64,000 bases of DNA, taken from positions 274,469,426-274,533,425 of the forward strand of contig CP136063.1 of the NCBI GenBank assembly GCA_032622095.1, in the 5' to 3' direction. The notes under the pieces are model-generated. The model saw only the letters and a program-made list of their open reading frames with translations. It was not told the origin of the DNA and ran no database searches. Numbering within the stretch: the first letter of the stretch is position 1; every line of letters starts with the position of its first letter. This stretch comes from Siphonodentalium dalli (taxonomy: Eukaryota > Mollusca > Scaphopoda > Gadilida > Siphonodentaliidae). Shown piece after piece: positions 58,201 to 64,000 of this stretch. Position numbers and translations under genes: made by a program.

Positions 58201-61200
58201 TTATATTCCAAGTTTCATCCGATTCGGAGAAGAATACAAAATTGGTACCCCGGACCACCCCTCCCCTGACCCACAACACTGAACCGACACTGGCAAAATT
58301 TGGCCCATCGCGTGCTCTCTTCAGACCGCACGAATTGGCGTATCAGATGACATCCAAAGTTTGACATCTTCGGAGGAGATGTGATCACAAGCACATGGGA
58401 CCAAATTGCAAACTTTGAGGGCCCGTTACTCTTGCATTTTATCTCGGATTTCAAAAATCTTTTCCGATATGGGTTTGTTTTCGTTCAGGGAATCTATATA
58501 CTTAAATAGATAAATGTTAATGAAAAAAAAAAAATCGAAAATTTTGCCCCCCACCCCAGTGTAAAAATATATGTCCAACCCTGTCAAATTTTCTTCCTTG
58601 GACTAAGCTGACAACGGTCAATACGACTACAAAAACCAAATGCAGTATTCTGGAATAATACGGGAGGACAACAGAGTACAATAAAATAGAGGTTTGCCAA
58701 CTATGGGCGGTAACTCTTCAGGGAAAGCGCGGACACAAGTTTTTATGCCCGTGGGCAGTAGTGCATATCGAGATGTGCATACGGTCTAATTTTCGATGCT
58801 CTGCTTCTTATAATTTCCGAGATAATAAAATGACATTTTTTCAAATAAAGGGAGATAACTCCTCGGTAAAAGCGCGGACAAAATCGTTATGGGCCATAGG
58901 CATAGAACTCATGTACCCCAACCTACTTACCAAGTTTTAGTGTCCTACTTCTTGTACTTTTCGAGTAATAGTGATTACAAAAGTGTCAAGTATAATAATA
59001 ATAACAATGAAAAATAATCGCAAAAGGGCCATAACTCCGCCAAGAAACATTGGGCGGAAATCCGGATACCATTATATCTAGTAAACCTTCGATGCCTATA
59101 TTCGCTAGAGATTTCGCGTTCCTACTGCAATCAGTTTCTGAGTATTTCGAAATAAACGGAAAACGACCTCAGTAGAAAAACAATATACTTCCTTGGTTAC
59201 ACCATGGAAGTATAATAATAGGGCAAATCATGAGCTCAATAAATCGCAGTTAAGGGACGGAAAATATGAATTAGGATGATTATATCTTTCCCTTAACATG
59301 TGTGGGTTGATCTCAAGTGTTTGGGAGTGACCCCACCCCTGCCTCGAAATTGGGTGACGGGATTGGGAAATAGTCAAACCCGGCCCAAAATGCGAATTTT
59401 GAGAGCCCGTAACTCCGTTATTTTCCAATGGATTTAAAAATTGTTTTGAGTATTGTGATCAGCTACTTACATTGATTATTTGTTATAAATTTTGTCTGAT
59501 TCAGAGACGAATAACATTTTGTTTATTGGAAAGAATACGGGCCCACATTCAAAGTTTGAGGGCCCAAATCTCCGCCATTTTTTAACGGATTTACAATCTG
59601 TTTTCAGTTTTATGATCAACGTGTATGGTATATGTTATATATCAAGTTTCATATGATTCGGAGACGAAATAAATATTGGTACCCCGGACCACCCCTCCCC
59701 TAACCCACAACACTGAACCGACACTGGCAAAATTTGGCTCATCGCGTGCTCTCTTCAGACCGCACGCATTGGCGTATCAGATAACATCCAAAGTTTGACA
59801 TCTTCGGAGGAGATGTGATCACAAGCATATGGGGCCAAATTTGCATTGTTTGAAGGCCCACAACTCTGACATTTTTCAATGGATTTTCGAAATTCTTTCA
59901 GTTTCTAGATCGGTTGACGGTATGGATGTTATATTCCAAGTTTCATCCGATTCGGAGAAGAATACAAAATTGGTACCCCGGACCACCCCTCCCCTGACCC
60001 ACAACACTGAACCGACACTGGCAAAATTTGGCCCATCGCGTGCTCTCTTCAGACCGCACGAATTGGCGTATCAGATGACATCCAAAGTTTGACATCTTCG
60101 GAGGAGATGTGATCACAAGCACATGGGACCAAATTGCAAACTTTGAGGGCCCGTTACTCTTGCATTTTATCTCGGATTTCAAAAATCTTTTCCGATATGG
60201 GTTTGTTTTCGTTCAGGGAATCTATATACTTAAATAGATAAATGTTAATGAAAAAAAAAAAATCGAAAATTTTGCCCCCCACCCCAGTGTAAAAATATAT
60301 GTCCAACCCTGTCAAATTTTCTTCCTTGGACTAAGCTGACAACGGTCAATACGACTACAAAAACCAAATGCAGTATTCTGGAATAATACGGGAGGACAAC
60401 AGAGTACAATAAAATAGAGGTTTGCCAACTATGGGCGGTAACTCTTCAGGGAAAGCGCGGACACAAGTTTTTATGCCCGTGGGCAGTAGTGCATATCGAG
60501 ATGTGCATACGGTCTAATTTTCGATGCTCTGCTTCTTATAATTTCCGAGATAATAAAATGACATTTTTTCAAATAAAGGGAGATAACTCCTCGGTAAAAG
60601 CGCGGACAAAATCGTTATGGGCCATAGGCATAGAACTCATGTACCCCAACCTACTTACCAAGTTTTAGTGTCCTACTTCTTGTACTTTTCGAGTAATAGT
60701 GATTACAAAAGTGTCAAGTATAATAATAATAACAATGAAAAATAATCGCAAAAGGGCCATAACTCCGCCAAGAAACATTGGGCGGAAATCCGGATACCAT
60801 TATATCTAGTAAACCTTCGATGCCTATATTCGCTAGAGATTTCGCGTTCCTACTGCAATCAGTTTCTGAGTATTTCGAAATAAACGGAAAACGACCTCAG
60901 TAGAAAAACAATATACTTCCTTGGTTACACCATGGAAGTATAATAATAGGGCAAATCATGAGCTCAATAAATCGCAGTTAAGGGACGGAAAATATGAATT
61001 AGGATGATTATATCTTTCCCTTAACATGTGTGGGTTGATCTCAAGTGTTTGGGAGTGACCCCACCCCTGCCTCGAAATTGGGTGGCGGGATTGGGAAATA
61101 GTCAAACCCGGCCCAAAATGCGAATTTTGAGAGCCCGTAACTCCGTTATTTTCCAATGGATTTAAAAATTGTTTTGAGTATTGTGATCAGCTACTTACAT

Positions 61201-64000
61201 TGATTATTTGTTATAAATTTTGTCTGATTCAGAGACGAATAACATTTTGTTTATTGGAAAGAATACGGGCCCACATTCAAAGTTTGAGGGCCCAAATCTC
61301 CGCCATTTTTTAACGGATTTACAATCTGTTTTCAGTTTTATGATCAACGTGTATGGTATATGTTATATATCAAGTTTCATATGATTCGGAGACGAAATAA
61401 ATTTTGGTACCCCGGACCACCCCTCCCCTAACCCACAACACTGAACCGACACTGGCAAAATTTGGCTCATCGCGTGCTCTCTTCAGACCGCACGCATTGG
61501 CGTATCAGATGACATCCAAAGTTTTACATCTTCGGAGGAGATGTGATCACAAGCATATGGGGCCAAATTTGCATTGTTTGAAGGCCCACAACTCTGACAT
61601 TTTTCAATGGATTTTCGAAATTCTTTCAGTTTCTAGATCGGTTGACGGTATGGATGTTATATTCCAAGTTTCATCCGATTCGGAGAAGAATACAAAATTG
61701 GTACCCCTGACCACCCCTCCCCTGACCCACAACACTGAACCGACACTGGCAAAATTTGGCCCATCGCGTGCTCTCTTCAGACCGCACGAATTGGCGTATC
61801 AGATGACATCCAAAGTTTGACATCTTCGGAGGAGATGTGATCACAAGCACATGGGACCAAATTGCAAACTTTGAGGGCCCGTTACTCTTGCATTTTATCT
61901 CGGATTTCAAAAATCTTTTCCGATATGGGTTTGTTTTCGTTCAGGGAATCTATATACTTAAATAGATAAATGTTAATGAAAAAAATAAATTCGAAAATTT
62001 TGCCCCCCACCCCAGTGTAAAAATATATGTCCAACCCTGTCAAATTTTCTTCCTTGGACTAAGCTGACAACGGTCAATACGACTACAAAAACCAAATGCA
62101 GTATTCTGGAATAATACGGGAGGACAACAGAGTACAATAAAATAGAGGTTTGCCAACTATGGGCGGTAACTCTTCAGGGAAAGCGCGGACACAAGTTTTT
62201 ATGCCCGTGGGCAGTAGTGCATATCGAGATGTGCATACGGTCTAATTTTCGATGCTCTGCTTCTTATAATTTCCGAGATAATAAAATGACATTTTTTCAA
62301 ATAAAGGGAGATAACTCCTCGGTAAAAGCGCGGACAAAATCGTTATGGGCCATAGGCATAGAACTCATGTACCCCAACCTACTTACCAAGTTTTAGTGTC
62401 CTACTTCTTGTACTTTTCGAGTAATAGTGATTACAAAAGTGTCAAGTATAATAATAATAACAATGAAAAATAATCGCAAAAGGGCCATAACTCCGCCAAG
62501 AAACATTGGGCGGAAATCCGGATACCATTATATCTAGTAAACCTTCGATGCCTATATTCGCTAGAGATTTCGCGTTCCTACTGCAATCAGTTTCTGAGTA
62601 TTTCGAAATAAACGGAAAACGACCTCAGTAGAAAAACAATATACTTCCTTGGTTACACCATGGAAGTATAATAATAGGGCAAATCATGAGCTCAATAAAT
62701 CGCAGTTAAGGGACGGAAAATATGAATTAGGATGATTATATCTTTCCCTTAACATGTGTGGGTTGATCTCAAGTGTTTGGGAGTGACCCCACCCCTGCCT
62801 CGAAATTGGGTGACGGGATTGGGAAATAGTCAAACCCGGCCCAAAATGCGAATTTTGAGAGCCCGTAACTCCGTTATTTTCCAATGGATTTAAAAATTGT
62901 TTTGAGTATTGTGATCAGCTACTTACATTGATTATTTGTTATAAATTTTGTCTGATTCAGAGACGAATAACATTTTGTTTATTGGAAAGAATACGGGCCC
63001 ACATTCAAAGTTTGAGGGCCCAAATCTCCGCCATTTTTTAACGGATTTACAATCTGTTTTCAGTTTTATGATCAACGTGTATGGTATATGTTATATATCA
63101 AGTTTCATATGATTCGGAGACGAAATAAATTTTGGTACCCCGGACCACCCCTCCCCTAACCCACAACACTGAACCGACACTGGCAAAATTTGGCTCATCG
63201 CGTGCTCTCTTCAGACCGCACGCATTGGCGTATCAGATGACATCCAAAGTTTTACATCTTCGGAGGAGATGTGATCACAAGCATATGGGGCCAAATTTGC
63301 ATTGTTTGAAGGCCCACAACTCTGACATTTTTCAATGGATTTTCGAAATTCTTTCAGTTTCTAGATCGGTTGACGGTATGGATGTTATATTCCAAGTTTC
63401 ATCCGATTCGGAGAAGAATACAAAATTGGTACCCCTGACCACCCCTCCCCTGACCCACAACACTGAACCGACACTGGCAAAATTTGGCCCATCGCGTGCT
63501 CTCTTCAGACCGCACGAATTGGCGTATCAGATGACATCCAAAGTTTGACATCTTCGGAGGAGATGTGATCACAAGCACATGGGACCAAATTGCAAACTTT
63601 GAGGGCCCGTTACTCTTGCATTTTATCTCGGATTTCAAAAATCTTTTCCGATATGGGTTTGTTTTCGTTCAGGGAATCTATATACTTAAATAGATAAATG
63701 TTAATGAAAAAAATAAATTCGAAAATTTTGCCCCCCACCCCAGTGTAAAAATATATGTCCAACCCTGTCAAATTTTCTTCCTTGGACTAAGCTGACAACG
63801 GTCAATACGACTACAAAAACCAAATGCAGTATTCTGGAATAATACGGGAGGACAACAGAGTACAATAAAATAGAGGTTTGCCAACTATGGGCGGTAACTC
63901 TTCAGGGAAAGCGCGGACACAAGTGTTTATGCCCGTGGGCAGTAGTGCATATCGAGATGTGCATACGGTCTAATTTTCGATGCTCTGCTTCTTATAATTT

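Larger units (their letters stand above)
28723..64000. repeat. 1,728-bp satellite array, 20 complete units plus two incomplete
   Basis: Units start (GTTTGCCAACTATGGG) at 28723, 30451, 32179, 33907, 35635, 37363, 39091, 40820, 42551, 44284, 46012, 47740, about 48278, 50012, 51754, 53507, 55236, 56964, 58692, 60420, 62148 and 63876. The unit at 47740 is broken by the N gap and the last is cut by the window end. Units 1-6 and 17-21 are exactly 1,728 bp and nearly identical; lengths of 1,729-1,753 occur between 39 and 55 kb. Both strands show short recurring frames (66, 79 and 87 codons), but these have no recognisable domain. The array continues beyond the window. Confidence 0.97.

Noticed and set aside
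29259-63638. Recurring 66-, 79-, 87- and 138-codon open frames on both strands of the satellite
   Set aside because: They recur only because the units are near identical. They overlap on opposite strands, lack domains, and break where units have indels. The diverged outposts do not keep them.

Overview
The window is eukaryotic repeat DNA, probably from an aquatic invertebrate. It holds Penelope-like retroelements (PLEs), LINE and SINE remnants, a Helitron, a fold-back MITE, several minisatellites and a long satellite array. There is no operon-like coding and no cellular gene I can support. Blocks of the type GGG(C/A)NATAACTC, plus CAAGTTTCAT-type boxes, remind me of molluscan repeat DNA. That assignment is from memory and is weak.

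Region 1 (1-24594) is a large tandem duplication. Copy 1 is 1-8784 (its start lies outside the window) and copy 2 is 12421-22292. The two are nearly identical over about 9 kb. Each carries, in order: a tRNA-like sequence, a 5'-truncated PLE remnant (PLE-A), an AT microsatellite, a longer broken PLE (PLE-B: N-terminal region, reverse transcriptase, truncated GIY-YIG endonuclease), a 37-bp hairpin-forming minisatellite, and diverged satellite sequence. Copy 2 also holds an 894-bp non-autonomous Helitron in the AT microsatellite; copy 1 has the empty site. Between the copies is a 568-bp direct repeat (8785-9352), then a 3.07-kb segment (9353-12420) with a LINE remnant split by a SINE, then the 568-bp repeat again at the start of copy 2. 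Copy 2 continues into about 2.3 kb more of old satellite-family sequence.

Region 2 (24595-28722) is a patchwork: a 521-bp fold-back element flanked by TA, an AT tract, about three copies of a ~115-bp repeat, about ten copies of a ~155-bp repeat built round CCAAGATGGC, and two diverged ~355-bp repeats.

Region 3 (28723-64000) is a satellite of 1,728-bp units. Twenty complete units are visible, one is broken by a 100-N gap (47972-48071), and one is cut by the window end. The units are very similar. Over about 36-55 kb they alternate as a two-unit (3,456-bp) higher-order repeat. Each unit is built from older, diverged sub-blocks. Units near the gap carry many single-base indels that look like unpolished assembly.

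The only protein-coding content is selfish-element coding (PLE RT and endonuclease, LINE C-terminus), and all of it is broken. Short open frames that recur in the satellite recur because the DNA is homogenised. I found no convincing new gene system. The most interesting items are the domain order in PLE-A, the Helitron with its matched empty site, the dimeric satellite with a predictable gap size, and the two-box architecture shared by several repeat families.
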